DNA of 64,000 bases, from positions 2,480,001 to 2,544,000 of the forward strand of contig NZ_CP050134.2 in the NCBI RefSeq assembly GCF_011612265.2, read 5' to 3'. The notes beneath the pieces are model-generated. The model saw only the letters and a program-made list of their open reading frames with translations, was not told the origin of the DNA and did not search any database. Positions 22,167 through 30,721 of this stretch are shown here, one piece after another; within the stretch, counting starts at the first letter, position 1; every line of letters starts with the position of its first letter. The position numbers and the translations under genes are program-made. Origin of the DNA: Corynebacterium matruchotii. Its GTDB lineage: Bacteria > Actinomycetota > Actinomycetes > Mycobacteriales > Mycobacteriaceae.

Positions 22167-23045
22167 CACGAACGGTTCGCGCGAAAGCCGCTCCGGCCGG
22201 AACTGTTTCAGCAGCTCTTGGGATGTTTCCGCCCCATAGCTTAACGACGCCGCGATGCGCGGGAACATCTCTTGCGGCCGCATGCTTCGCAGGGTCACCT
22301 CCGCCCCGTCCCGTTTTGACAGCCGTTGGCCGGCCGCATTCATGACCAGCGGCACATGCACATATTCCGGCACCGGCAGCTGAAGAAGATGCGCCAGGTA
22401 GGCCTGCCGTGGTGCGGAGCTGAGCAAGTCATCACCCCGAACCACCTGATCCACCCCCTGGTAGGCGTCGTCTACGACGACGGCCAGGTTATATGCCCAG
22501 TCTGGTTGCGACCCGCCCCGGCGCAGCACCATATCATCGACTTCTCCCACCACCTCCCCGGCGTAATAGTCGTGGATCTGCCACTTGGCAACTCCGGCCC
22601 GGAGCCGCAGGGCCGGCACCCGACCCTGCCCAATCAATTCGGCCCGCTTGAACATGCGTTCGTCTTCCGTGAGGTCCCGGCAGGTCCCCGGATAGTGGCC
22701 CGGTATACTGTGCGGCGCCTGGGATGCCTCGGCTATTTCTTTCCGGGAGCAGTAGCATTCGTAGTGTGGTAATTTCACCAAAGCCGCAGCATAATCCTCA
22801 AATCTTTGCGACTGGTACAGCACCTCCCCATCCCAATCCAGGCCTAAATCCGCCAAATCGGCGATCTGCTGGGCCGCCGACTCCGCCGACGACCGCCCAG
22901 TATCAATGTCCTCCACCCGGAGATAGAATGCTCGACCAGTTGTTCTAGCGAACAGCCAGGCCAGCACCGCCGTACGGAGATTCCCGAAGTGAAGGTCCCC
23001 ACTGGGACTGGGCGCATACCGGCCCGCACCTACAAAATCTGTCAT
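22158..23045 (-). CDS. gluQ: Glutamyl-Q tRNA(Asp) synthetase
   Basis: Truncated GluRS paralogue that attaches glutamate to queuosine in the wobble position of tRNA-Asp. The 295 residues hold only the catalytic half: [26 protein letters not shown] with the HxGN class I signature, RVEDID, zinc-site residues in [10 protein letters not shown]...CRDL, and the KMSKS equivalent LSKRDGAEV. No anticodon domain follows, as typical for GluQRS. The start ATG at 23045 lies 7 nt after the box TAGGAT (leaderless). The presence of this enzyme implies queuosine in tRNA-Asp, fitting tgt and yhhQ 2 kb away. Confidence 0.93.
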   Translation of the reverse strand: MTDFVGAGRYAPSPSGDLHFGNLRTAVLAWLFARTTGRAFYLRVEDIDTGRSSAESAAQQIADLADLGLDWDGEVLYQSQRFEDYAAALVKLPHYECYCSRKEIAEASQAPHSIPGHYPGTCRDLTEDERMFKRAELIGQGRVPALRLRAGVAKWQIHDYYAGEVVGEVDDMVLRRGGSQPDWAYNLAVVVDDAYQGVDQVVRGDDLLSSAPRQAYLAHLLQLPVPEYVHVPLVMNAAGQRLSKRDGAEVTLRSMRPQEMFPRIAASLSYGAETSQELLKQFRPERLSREPFVLK

Positions 23046-23201
23046 GGCATATATCCTAATTATCCCCCACCGGTCGGGCCGGGCTAGACGCCCGTGGCAG
23101 TGCCCATGGCCATGGCGCCCTACGGCGCCCCACCCTGCCGCCGCCGCTCCGCGCCGTACCACCCCGCCGTGCATCGCCCCACCCCATCCCGGCACCCGAG
23201 G

Positions 23202-23609
23202 CGGCAGCACATTTGCTAAGCTCGGTTTTCTCTCGGAGCCGGCCCACGCCACCCCAAATCCGCAGGAAAATTCCTGCCGCCAACCAAAGACCATGCTTAT
23301 CAAGTATGAAGCCAAATTCCCCTGCCCCTCCAATCCCTCAGGCTACTGGATCGCGGACTCCCCTCTCGCTAACTTCCTCGGATTTTGCTCCAAAACAAGC
23401 CCAAGCCCGAGGGCCCACACCCGGAAATCGAGCTTATCAAACCTGCAGCCGCACCCCCGACCGTCCCCAACCCCTCCTGGCAACACCGGGAAGCACCGCC
23501 ACCCTGGGCTGCACAGGTTCTAAGCTTGGTTTCCATTCCTGCCTGCCCCAAATCCGCAGGGTGATCACCGCCCAAAAACCAAACACCATGCTTATCAAAT
23601 CTGCTACCC
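23202..23609. repeat. Repeat array C: three degenerate units
   Basis: Lies in the 734-bp gap between gluQ and the DUF559-type gene. Unit 1 23216-23300 (left core CTAAGCTCGG, right core CCATGCTTAT, distance 75), a decayed middle unit near 23369-23437 (right core TCGAGCTTAT) and unit 3 23520-23595 (left core CTAAGCTTGG, distance 66). The centres carry CCGCAGG rather than CCWGG. Outer arms keep GGCAGCACATTTG and AAATCTGCTACC. This is the most decayed of the six arrays. The rest of the gap shows no gene. Confidence 0.75.
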
Positions 23610-23779
23610 ACACCTCAAACAAAAACCCGCACCCAATTCAGGGCAACGAGGATCAGAATTTCAAGGGAAAACGGCTGCCCAAGCCGCAAAAGGCCGCAAA
23701 GCTAGTCGCCCGCCGCACCCCAAGCCCCCGCCCGGCCTCAGCACACCCCAGCCCAACCCCCAGACCACAACAGCCTTGC

Positions 23780-24739
23780 TTAGGCGACCGCGAACCGGTT
23801 ATCCCACGATGGATGCCCGGCCTGTAGGTTGGGAATCTGGTGGACGTCAGGCGCGTGGTCGCAGTGCAACATACCCAGGGTTTGGGTGAGGGTAGGGATC
23901 AAGAGGGTTCTGAGTTCCCAGGGGGCGAACCTCAGCACGTGGTAGCCGTGGCGAATCAGGTGCTTTTCTCGATACATCTGGTCGGAGAGCACCTCGATGA
24001 GTTTATCTTGGCTTTGCTGGTATTTTATCCGCCCATCAATCTCGATGATGATGAACCGTTCGATCAGGAGATCCACCCGCCGCCGCGAAAACCCGTCATA
24101 ATACCACCTGCTGGGAATGGGAATGATCGCCTGCGGATCAACCTGAAGGGCCGGCAGCATGGTGGTGATAATGTAGCGAGCATAGGTCTCATACACGGAT
24201 TCAATTCCATATAATGCCTGGTCAAGAACTTTTTGGGCGCGGGCCATGCCCCACCGGTGGTCGTTTCGGTCTATGTAGGCCTGGAATTCTTGTTTGCTGT
24301 GCCCCATGTGGAGGGCGGCTTCGAGGAAGGCAAGCCCTTCCAATTCCCCGTTGATGGTGCATATGTCGGTGAAGGTGCGGGCGAGGGTGGTGACGCGGTT
24401 GCCGCCGATGAGGCATATGTCGGTATCCGGGAGCACCGCGTATCGGTAGCGAAGGATGCTGTTTTCCCATTGGGATCTGGGCGGCGGCTGTTGTCGGCCG
24501 GGGAGGGTGAGGTGCACCACCACCTGGTTGGCGTGGTTGAGTATGGGAATGTGGTGCAGGATTCCGGCAGCCAGGCCGGTGATGACGGCGGTGCGCACGG
24601 AGGCTGCGGCAACCCTGGTGTGGAGGTCGAGTTTTTCGTGGGCGGGGGCCTGTTCGTAGTCGAGTCTGGGGGTGCTCCATCTGCGGGTGAGGGGCTCGTA
24701 GGCGTAGGTGTCGTCATGATGGCGAATCATGGTCAGCAT
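23780..24739 (-). CDS. DUF559/VSR-like endonuclease-fold protein
   Basis: A 319-residue actinobacterial protein. The N-terminal two thirds resemble the AbiEi/type IV antitoxin-like module often fused in this family (AGILHHIPILNHANQVVVHLTLPGRQ, GGNRVTTLARTFTDICTINGELEGLAFLEAALHMGHSKQEF). The C-terminus has the PD-(D/E)xK core RVDLLIERFIIIEIDGRIKYQ (about 225-245) and then MYREKHLIRHGYHVLRFAPWEL, as in VSR/DUF559 nucleases. Asp and Glu-x-Asp-Gly-x-x-Lys are intact, so a nuclease fold is likely, though biological activity of the family is unknown. It stands alone, divergent from yhhQ. Confidence 0.7.
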   Translation of the reverse strand: MLTMIRHHDDTYAYEPLTRRWSTPRLDYEQAPAHEKLDLHTRVAAASVRTAVITGLAAGILHHIPILNHANQVVVHLTLPGRQQPPPRSQWENSILRYRYAVLPDTDICLIGGNRVTTLARTFTDICTINGELEGLAFLEAALHMGHSKQEFQAYIDRNDHRWGMARAQKVLDQALYGIESVYETYARYIITTMLPALQVDPQAIIPIPSRWYYDGFSRRRVDLLIERFIIIEIDGRIKYQQSQDKLIEVLSDQMYREKHLIRHGYHVLRFAPWELRTLLIPTLTQTLGMLHCDHAPDVHQIPNLQAGHPSWDNRFAVA

Positions 24740-24844
24740 TTTTGATATTTTTCCTGGTCATAGGTGGTTTCACCCTTAGCAATACTCCCATCTAACCCGG
24801 ACCGCAATATGATATGCACCATAGGAAAATATAGAATATCCGCT

Positions 24845-25492
24845 ATGCCTTCAGGTTCTTCATATATTCCGGTGCAGAAATCCGCTTATCCGGTGTTGCT
24901 TGCCCTGTTCACCACGATTTTTGTTTTGTCTAATATTGTCTCCACCAAGGGCGTGCAGGTGGGGCCGCTGGTGACGGATGGCGCGTTTTTCCTGTTCCCG
25001 GCGGCTTATGTGATTGGGGATGTGATAAGTGAGTGTTATGGGTTTCGGGCGGCCCGGCGCGCGGTGTGGACTGGGTTTCTCGCTATGATTATTGCGGTTT
25101 CCACATTTTATGTGGCGATTTTGCTGCCGGCGGCGTCGTTTTACGAGGGGCAGGCGGCGTTTGCTGCCACCCTGGGGTTGGTGCCCCGGATTGTGGTGGC
25201 GTCGTTAAGCGGATATGCGGCGGGGCAGCTGCTCAATGCGTGGTTGCTCACGTTGATGAAGGATCGGCTGGGCGAGCGGGGTTTGTGGAAGCGGCTGTTG
25301 GGGTCGACTGTGGTGGGCGAGTTTGGCGACACGCTGATTTTTTGCCTGATCGCCGCGCCGGTTATCGGGATTTCTACGGTTGGCGATACGGCGAATTATG
25401 TGGTGGTGGGTTTTGTGTGGAAGACGCTGGTTGAGGTGGTGGTCATGCCGATCACGTACCTGGTTATTCGCCGCATCAAGGCTCACGAATGA
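24845..25492 (+). CDS. yhhQ: Queuosine precursor transporter, YhhQ/VUT family
   Basis: A 215-residue membrane protein with six hydrophobic helices. Family motifs are visible: LLALFTTIFVLSNIVSTKGVQVGP, FLFPAAYVIGDVISECYGFRAARRAVWTGF, and GSTVVGEFGDTLIFCLIA. YhhQ proteins import preQ0, preQ1 or, in some pathogens, queuine. The start ATG 24845 is 7 nt after the box TAGAAT (24832-24837), hence leaderless; in-frame Met codons further up lie before the promoter. Its stop overlaps the convergent tgt gene by 10 bp, and gluQ is close, so the three form a queuosine salvage set. Confidence 0.88.
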   Translation: MPSGSSYIPVQKSAYPVLLALFTTIFVLSNIVSTKGVQVGPLVTDGAFFLFPAAYVIGDVISECYGFRAARRAVWTGFLAMIIAVSTFYVAILLPAASFYEGQAAFAATLGLVPRIVVASLSGYAAGQLLNAWLLTLMKDRLGERGLWKRLLGSTVVGEFGDTLIFCLIAAPVIGISTVGDTANYVVVGFVWKTLVEVVVMPITYLVIRRIKAHE

Positions 25493-26721
25493 TAGTACCT
25501 GCCTAAGAATTCGCGTTTGTAGTCTTCGTAGTATCCGCCGTTGATGGCGGCCCGGATGTTGTCGACTAGGCGCACGATGAAGCTCACGTTGTGGATTGTG
25601 CAGAGAGTGCCGCCTAGGAATTCTTTGGCTTTGAAGAGGTGGTGGATGTAGGCACGGGTGTAGTTTTCCGACACGTAGCCACCGAATTCGGCGTCGATGG
25701 GTTCGAAATCTCGTTTGAATCGGGCGGCGGTGAGATTGACTCGTCCGTCTAATGTGTATGCTCCGCCGCGTCGTCCGAGTCGGGTGGGGGCAACGCAGTC
25801 GAATGTGTCTGCGCCCGCTTCGATGGCGCGGAAGAGGTCGTCGGGTTCCGAGATTCCCAAGAGGTGGCGGGGTTTGGTGGCGGGTAGTTCGTCGCACACC
25901 CAGCCGACAATGGTGCCGAGGTTTTCTTTTTCGAGCGCGCCGCCGATGCCGAAGCCGCCGAAGCCGCGTCGCCCCTCTGCCTCAGCTTGATTGGAAAGTT
26001 CTATCAGTCCGCGGGTTGCTTTACGACGCAGGTCCTCGTACTGGGCGCCCTGCACCACTCCCCACAGGGATTGTAGGGGCTTGTCGACGCGCTCCCGAGT
26101 CAACTTATCGTGTTCATCCAAACACCTTTTCGCCCACCGATGGGTGCGGTCCACCGAGGCCTCTTGGTATTCCCGGGTGTCCGCCAACACCGTCAGCTCA
26201 TCGAACGCAAACATGATGTCAGCGCCGAGTTGGTGTTGGATCTGCATGGAGATTTCCGGGGTGAATCGGTGTTTTGAGCCGTCGATCACGCTGCGAAAGT
26301 TCACGCCCTCCTCATCCACCAGGGCGTAGCGGTCTTTCTTTTCGGTGCGGGCTACTGGTTCTTGGCTCACGTGATCCATCATGAGCACCTTTTTATGACC
26401 CACGCCCAGGCTCATCACCTGGAACCCGCCGGAGTCAGTGTAGGTGGGGCCGTCCCAGTTTTGGAAGGCGGCAACGCCGCCGGCCTCGTCAACAATGTCC
26501 GGGCCCGGCTGGAGGTAGAGATGGTAGGCGTTGGCCAGCACCGCCTGCGCACCCGTGGCTTTGACCTGCTCGGGGGTGAGTGTTTTCACGGTTGCCTTGG
26601 TGCCCACGGGGATAAACGCCGGGGTGTGAATGTCGCCATGCGGGGTGTGGATCGTGCCGGTGCGCCCATTTTCCGTGAACTCCGTGCCCACGGTGAAGCT
26701 CGTGTCTGCCTTCGCTGCCAT
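25483..26721 (-). CDS. tgt: tRNA-guanine transglycosylase, zinc-ligand-poor variant
   Basis: Exchanges G34 for a queuosine-type base in tRNAs with GUN anticodons. The 412-residue TIM barrel keeps the general acid/base Asp96 in TYTDSGGFQVMSL and the nucleophile Asp308 in TFDCVAPTR. Two features are unusual. The zinc motif, normally PECxCxxC, reads AEFGGYVSENY, so all three Cys are replaced (Phe346, Gly348, Ser351), while the fourth ligand His (TIHN) remains. The preQ1 pocket, normally GGLAVGE, reads GFGGFGIGGAL, placing Gly at the Val233 position of E. coli, as in eukaryotic queuine-specific enzymes. ATG 26721 follows TACACT by 7 nt (leaderless). Confidence 0.9.
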   Translation of the reverse strand: MAAKADTSFTVGTEFTENGRTGTIHTPHGDIHTPAFIPVGTKATVKTLTPEQVKATGAQAVLANAYHLYLQPGPDIVDEAGGVAAFQNWDGPTYTDSGGFQVMSLGVGHKKVLMMDHVSQEPVARTEKKDRYALVDEEGVNFRSVIDGSKHRFTPEISMQIQHQLGADIMFAFDELTVLADTREYQEASVDRTHRWAKRCLDEHDKLTRERVDKPLQSLWGVVQGAQYEDLRRKATRGLIELSNQAEAEGRRGFGGFGIGGALEKENLGTIVGWVCDELPATKPRHLLGISEPDDLFRAIEAGADTFDCVAPTRLGRRGGAYTLDGRVNLTAARFKRDFEPIDAEFGGYVSENYTRAYIHHLFKAKEFLGGTLCTIHNVSFIVRLVDNIRAAINGGYYEDYKREFLGRYYHS

Positions 26722-26759
26722 GCAAGGTAGTGTACAAGTTGGGGACGCTGGTGGCGCAA

Positions 26760-27389
26760 TTACTGGGCTGCGTCGCGTGCCGCATGGGTCACGTGGCGGT
26801 TCACCCGGGTCGTCAGGCCGGCCTTGATGGCGGGCCATTCGGTGGAGAGGGCCGAGTACAGCACGGCATCATCAACAACGCCATTCCGCAGCCTGGCATA
26901 GGATCGCAGAATGCCATCGCGCTTTAACCCCAGTCGTTCGATTGCGGCCCGGGATTGGTGGTTTGACCATTTGGTGCGGATTCCCACCCGCTGACACCCC
27001 AATTCCTCGAAAGCGTATTCGAGTAGTAATAGTTTTGAGTCTGGATTAGTGCCGGTGCCGTGGCTGCTGGCCCGACTCCAGGTGTAGCCGATTTCCAGTC
27101 GGGGAACCTCCGGGGAGAGGTCATAATATGTGGTCACGCCCACGGTTACGCCGTCGACAAGCCGAATGCAGGCGAACGGCACCATGCTGCCGGCGTCCCG
27201 CAGCGCCAATTTATTGCGAATGTCGGCAGCCATGGCGTCGGGGCTCGGCGTCGAGGTCCACCATGCGGTGTGCAGCTCACCGTCGCGGACGGCCTCGCGC
27301 AGCGCATCAACATGGTCGAGGGTGAGGGGTTCGAGGCGAACCAGCTGGCCGGTCAGCGTCAGCGACGGCGAAATCCATAATGAACACAT
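26760..27389 (-). CDS. GNAT acetyltransferase, RimJ/RimL type
   Basis: A 209-residue GNAT protein starting MCSLWISPSLTLTGQLVRLEPLTLDHVDAL, the typical opening of RimJ/RimL-like N-acetyltransferases. The body has VGVTTYYDLSPEVPRLEIGYTW, then the acetyl-CoA site region SSHGTGTNPDSKLLLLEYAFEELGCQRVGIRTKWSNHQSRAAIERLGLKRDGILRSY, a near-perfect match to the family (Q/R-x-x-G-x-G replaced by SHGTGTN). The C-terminal DDAVLYSALSTEWP also fits. Substrate unknown: ribosomal protein N-termini or small molecules are possible. It lies between tgt and a YwqG-type gene, all on the minus strand. Confidence 0.85.
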   Translation of the reverse strand: MCSLWISPSLTLTGQLVRLEPLTLDHVDALREAVRDGELHTAWWTSTPSPDAMAADIRNKLALRDAGSMVPFACIRLVDGVTVGVTTYYDLSPEVPRLEIGYTWSRASSHGTGTNPDSKLLLLEYAFEELGCQRVGIRTKWSNHQSRAAIERLGLKRDGILRSYARLRNGVVDDAVLYSALSTEWPAIKAGLTTRVNRHVTHAARDAAQ

Positions 27390-27399
27390 GCCCCTAAGC

Positions 27400-28200
27400 C
27401 TAGCTTGACTCCGTGCCGGCAAATGTCGCCCCGTCCAGATCGCGCCGCAACACCTGGAAATAGCCGGCGTCCCCGATGCACATGTCGCGGGTGGAGTCGA
27501 GCGTGACCAGGTGCCGCCAGTCCGACACCGCCCCACCCAGCTTGTCGACGGCATCCGCCGCGGAATCGAAACCAATGCCCGCATGGTAGCCACCAACCCG
27601 AATAATCGCCTCACCATCGGGCTCAGCCATCAGCCGGAAATCTTCGTACAAGTCTTCGAATTCGTCGTCTTCTTCGGGGAGCCGAGCCTGGAGTATGTCC
27701 ATGAGCTGGTCGTGTGCCTCGGAACTCCACCTGGGTATATCCAACCCCTGGTGGGGTATAACCGGATGGTAGCGTTCGAAGAATTCCGGGTCCATGAACC
27801 ATTCGGAGAGGAACGTGTTGGCGGGATAATCCCGCCGTTCGGTGGGCGCCTCGGGGTCGAAGTACGCCACGTGGTGCCCGCCGGGCTCGTTGGGTTCCCC
27901 GGCGAAGACCGCCAAGCGGTAGGGAAATAATGGCCGAGCGTCGACCTGAAACAGAAAGGTCAGGGGTTTTTCGTCCTGGGTGGGCCAGACGAAGTCCGCC
28001 GTCGCGTCGGGGCGACCACCAACATAGCTACTGCCCACCGGGGGTTCCGTGGTTGGAACGTCTTCGACTCCTGCGGGGTCCAGGAGAGTGAACCAGAGTG
28101 CGGGCTTCGCGCTTTGGGCAATGTCGTCGGCCCAAGCCTGAAGGGAATCGCCACCGAAATTTTTTGCTGCCGCATAAATTCCTTCCGTGTGTGTAAACAT
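27400..28200 (-). CDS. YwqG-family (DUF1963) protein
   Basis: A 266-residue soluble protein. The core SSYVGGRPDATADFVWPTQDEKPLTFLFQVDARPL (about 70-105) matches the DUF1963/YwqG signature of S.xGG.P....WP....G.PL.FL.Q.D. It continues with a divergent domain ending DWRHLVTLDSTRDMCIGDAGYFQVLRRDL, also typical (L.QLDSD..... WGD.G...... ). The start MFTHTEGIYAAAKNF is preferred because GGTGGAG lies just upstream; earlier Met codons are possible. The function of the family is unknown; some relatives are neighbours of polymorphic toxins. A second member is encoded divergently at 28294. Confidence 0.72.
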   Translation of the reverse strand: MFTHTEGIYAAAKNFGGDSLQAWADDIAQSAKPALWFTLLDPAGVEDVPTTEPPVGSSYVGGRPDATADFVWPTQDEKPLTFLFQVDARPLFPYRLAVFAGEPNEPGGHHVAYFDPEAPTERRDYPANTFLSEWFMDPEFFERYHPVIPHQGLDIPRWSSEAHDQLMDILQARLPEEDDEFEDLYEDFRLMAEPDGEAIIRVGGYHAGIGFDSAADAVDKLGGAVSDWRHLVTLDSTRDMCIGDAGYFQVLRRDLDGATFAGTESS

Positions 28201-28293
28201 ATTCTCCACCCTACCGAACCCGCCAGACACTGCAAGAATATATGTTCGAATCCTTAGTGGGTGGTGTCCAATCGACACGTTAGGGTGCTGGCC

Positions 28294-29091
28294 ATGACGA
28301 TTATGCGACCAGATATCACCAAGATTCCCGCCCAGTATCGGGACGTTCTCACCCGCAACGCCCGGCGCGTAGTGGCCCTGCAGCTGACCGGGGTCCCGGA
28401 GAAGAAGGGCGCCGCCGATGCCGCCGAGCCTACCGGCAGCCGCGTGGGCGGGTTAGCGTTTGTCACGGATGATTACCCGGAGCCGCGGGATAGTGATGGT
28501 AATCGCATGATTTTTCTGGCCCAATTGAATCTGGCTAAGCTGCCGCCGCTTGAGGGCTATCCGACCGAGGGACTGCTGCAATTTTTTATTGCGGATGATG
28601 ACCTATTGGGTTTGGAGTATAACAAGTTGGCCGGTGGCTCTGGGTCGTTTGTGGTTCGGTTGATTCCCGCGTCAGAATTGGGCCGGGGTCGCTTGGCGGA
28701 GGCGTCGCAAAGCGAGTACACGCCGGTGTCGGGCGGATATTTCACCGTTGACGGCGTGCTGTATGACCAGCTACCCAACTCCGAGGATAAGGATTTCGGT
28801 GCCGTGACGGGGATTGACTGGTATTCGGAGGACCCAGAGATTGAGGCCATGTTTGGCTCTTTGTTCGAGTTTCCGCAATCGGTGTACGGCGCGGGGTGGG
28901 CAACGTTTACGCAGGAGGATCCGCGCGATGGCGATAGCAAGCTTGAGCTGCTGTTTCAGTTAGATTGGGAGAGGGATAATGGGGTGGAGGTCATGTTTGG
29001 CGATGCGGGTGTCGTGAATTTCTTTATCACTCGTGAAGATTTAACGCAGCGCAATTTCCACAACGCAGCGTACAACTGGGACTGTTGCTGA
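28294..29091 (+). CDS. YwqG-family (DUF1963) protein
   Basis: A 265-residue soluble protein of the DUF1963/YwqG family: SRVGGLAFVTDDYPEPRDSDGNRMIFLAQLNLAKLPPLEGYPTEGLLQFFIADDD (about 50-105) and the C-terminal ELLFQLDWERDNGVEVMFGDAGVVNFFITREDLTQRNF. This is the closer match to B. subtilis YwqG of the two neighbours. ATG 28294 follows the -10 box TAGGGT (28281-28286) by 7 nt, indicating a leaderless mRNA. The two paralogues are divergently transcribed from a 93-bp gap. Role unknown; immunity-like functions have been proposed for the family. Confidence 0.8.
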   Translation: MTIMRPDITKIPAQYRDVLTRNARRVVALQLTGVPEKKGAADAAEPTGSRVGGLAFVTDDYPEPRDSDGNRMIFLAQLNLAKLPPLEGYPTEGLLQFFIADDDLLGLEYNKLAGGSGSFVVRLIPASELGRGRLAEASQSEYTPVSGGYFTVDGVLYDQLPNSEDKDFGAVTGIDWYSEDPEIEAMFGSLFEFPQSVYGAGWATFTQEDPRDGDSKLELLFQLDWERDNGVEVMFGDAGVVNFFITREDLTQRNFHNAAYNWDCC

Positions 29092-29110
29092 GTCTGCCTC
29101 TCCCCAAAAC

Positions 29111-30022
29111 CTAAACCAGCACCGGCTCTTGGGCTGCCGCGACCCGGGCCCGATCCACCATGTTCATGATTTGTTCGGCGATGAGTTCCGGCTCGCTCAG
29201 GGGAATATTATGCGCGGATTTGGTGGCGGGCACCCAGCGGCCGGCGGCGGCGATTTTTTGGTGGGCGGCGATGAGCTCCCGGCGGATTTTTGCGATGATT
29301 TTCGACCCTTTCATCCCGGAGATAACGCACACATCCACGCCGTCGAGCCGAAGGGGCTGCTTGCTTAACCAGTCGATTTCCGAGAGGAAAAGTTCGGCTT
29401 CGGCCGCGGCTGCTTCGGTGGCGGTGCGGCTGGCGCTGCCGGCGATGGCGGCGTTGCGGAGTGGCCGTGGTAGGCCGGCGCCGAGTTTGAACATTGCTAA
29501 TTTGGCCAGCCGGGTGCGGCCGAGTAGCCGCAGGATGGGTGGGGCGAGGGCAACGCTGGTCCGTACTTTGAGGCTGCTGTACTGGTTGGTCCGGGTGCTG
29601 GAGTCGACAAGCATGACGCCGGTGATGGTGCGCCCGGCGGCGCGTCGGCGGGCGGCGGCGAATTGCGCGAGGGTACCGCCCCAGCTGTGGCCGATGAGGA
29701 AAACCTGGCGGGGGACGAACGAGTCGATAATGGTGTCGAGGTCGTCAGCCATGTGGGCGAGGGTGCGGGGGCGCGGGTCGGGGTCGCTGCCACCCATGCC
29801 GGCCCGATCGTAGGCGACAATGCACACGTTGGGGAGTTTTTCGGCCAGCAGTTTATAGGTTTTACTCCAGTAAAAGCCGTTGGCCCCCAGCCCAGCATCG
29901 AGCACCACTAATGTGGGCCCGTTTCCGTGGATCATTGCCCGTATTTTTCGCCCATCGGGGGTGGTGATGAAGCGATCTTCGCCCATAAGGCCGAGTCCTA
30001 CATATTTCGCCGTTGTGGTCAT
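29111..30022 (-). CDS. Alpha/beta hydrolase
   Basis: A 303-residue alpha/beta-hydrolase. The oxyanion strand VVLDAGLGANGFYWSKTYKLLAEKL, AYDRAGMGGSDPDPRPRTLAHMADDLDTII, the nucleophile elbow GHSWGGTLAQF (Ser about 123) and the probable catalytic His in ATKSAHNIPLSEPELIAEQI are visible; the acid is probably in GVDVCVISG. No signal peptide. Substrate not predictable. It converges with the YwqG gene with 19 bp between stop codons, and array D lies upstream of its start. Confidence 0.85.
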   Translation of the reverse strand: MTTTAKYVGLGLMGEDRFITTPDGRKIRAMIHGNGPTLVVLDAGLGANGFYWSKTYKLLAEKLPNVCIVAYDRAGMGGSDPDPRPRTLAHMADDLDTIIDSFVPRQVFLIGHSWGGTLAQFAAARRRAAGRTITGVMLVDSSTRTNQYSSLKVRTSVALAPPILRLLGRTRLAKLAMFKLGAGLPRPLRNAAIAGSASRTATEAAAAEAELFLSEIDWLSKQPLRLDGVDVCVISGMKGSKIIAKIRRELIAAHQKIAAAGRWVPATKSAHNIPLSEPELIAEQIMNMVDRARVAAAQEPVLV

Positions 30023-30145
30023 AGGTACGAGAGTACGCTAATTCGGGGTTAATTGACGCATTCGGAAGGATGGTCACCCTTCAGCTATTGGTGGTACTCT
30101 CCCCTGCTTATCGACGCCCACCTCCCGGCACCACCGCACCTCTCC

Positions 30146-30676
30146 GGCAGCAAATCTGATAAGCATGGTCTTTCAAATCCGCCACCCCAAACCCCCTGGA
30201 GCCGGCGCGCCCGCCAAGGGAAAACCATGCTTATCCAATCCGCTACCCCACCCGCCGCGACCCTCCGGGGCGGAAGGCGCCCACCACACAAGGGCAGCAA
30301 AAGTTCTAAGCATGGTTTTTATTTTTACCGCCCCAAATCCCCTGGGGATTCATCCGGCCAAAAACCAAAAACCATGCTTATCTGAACTGCTACCCCACCG
30401 GGATGCCACGGCAACACCAGGGCGGCCTCAACAACCGCACACAGCACACTTGCTAAGCTTGGACTTCCGGGAAATGCTCCACAATAATCCGCCCACCAGA
30501 CCGGAAACCATGCTTAGAACATTTACAGCCCAACCCGGGAAAGCCTCCGCAACTCTGTTATCCCACACCACCGGGGCAGCAAATCTGATAAGCATGGTCT
30601 TTCAAATCCGCCACCCCAAACCCCCTGGAGCCGGCGCGCCCGCCAAGGGAAAACCATGCTTAGCATTTCTGCTGCC
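30146..30676. repeat. Repeat array D: four dyad-symmetric units
   Basis: Between the hydrolase gene and an IS3 remnant. Units, core to core: 30159-30234, 30306-30381, 30453-30517 and 30588-30663. Core distances are 66, 66, 55 and 66; distances between units 81, 81 and 80, strikingly regular. CCWGG is exactly central in units 1, 2 and 4. Units 1 and 4 share 88 identical bases (30146-30233 and 30575-30662) and diverge right at the last bases of the right arm. Full arms read GGCAGCAAATCTGATAAGC on the left and CTTAGCATTTCTGCTGCC on the right. Confidence 0.92.
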
Positions 30677-30721
30677 TACTTGATTGCGGGCAGGAAGCGC
30701 AGCCATGGCAAACTATGGCCT

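Noticed and set aside
23046..23333. N-terminal extension of the glutamyl-Q synthetase
   Set aside because: The extra frame runs through the promoter and an array unit and is Gly/His/Arg-rich without similarity to the family.
24740..24844. preQ1 riboswitch before yhhQ
   Set aside because: The gap is short, the promoter lies directly before the ATG, and no aptamer-like pseudoknot with an A-rich tail was found.
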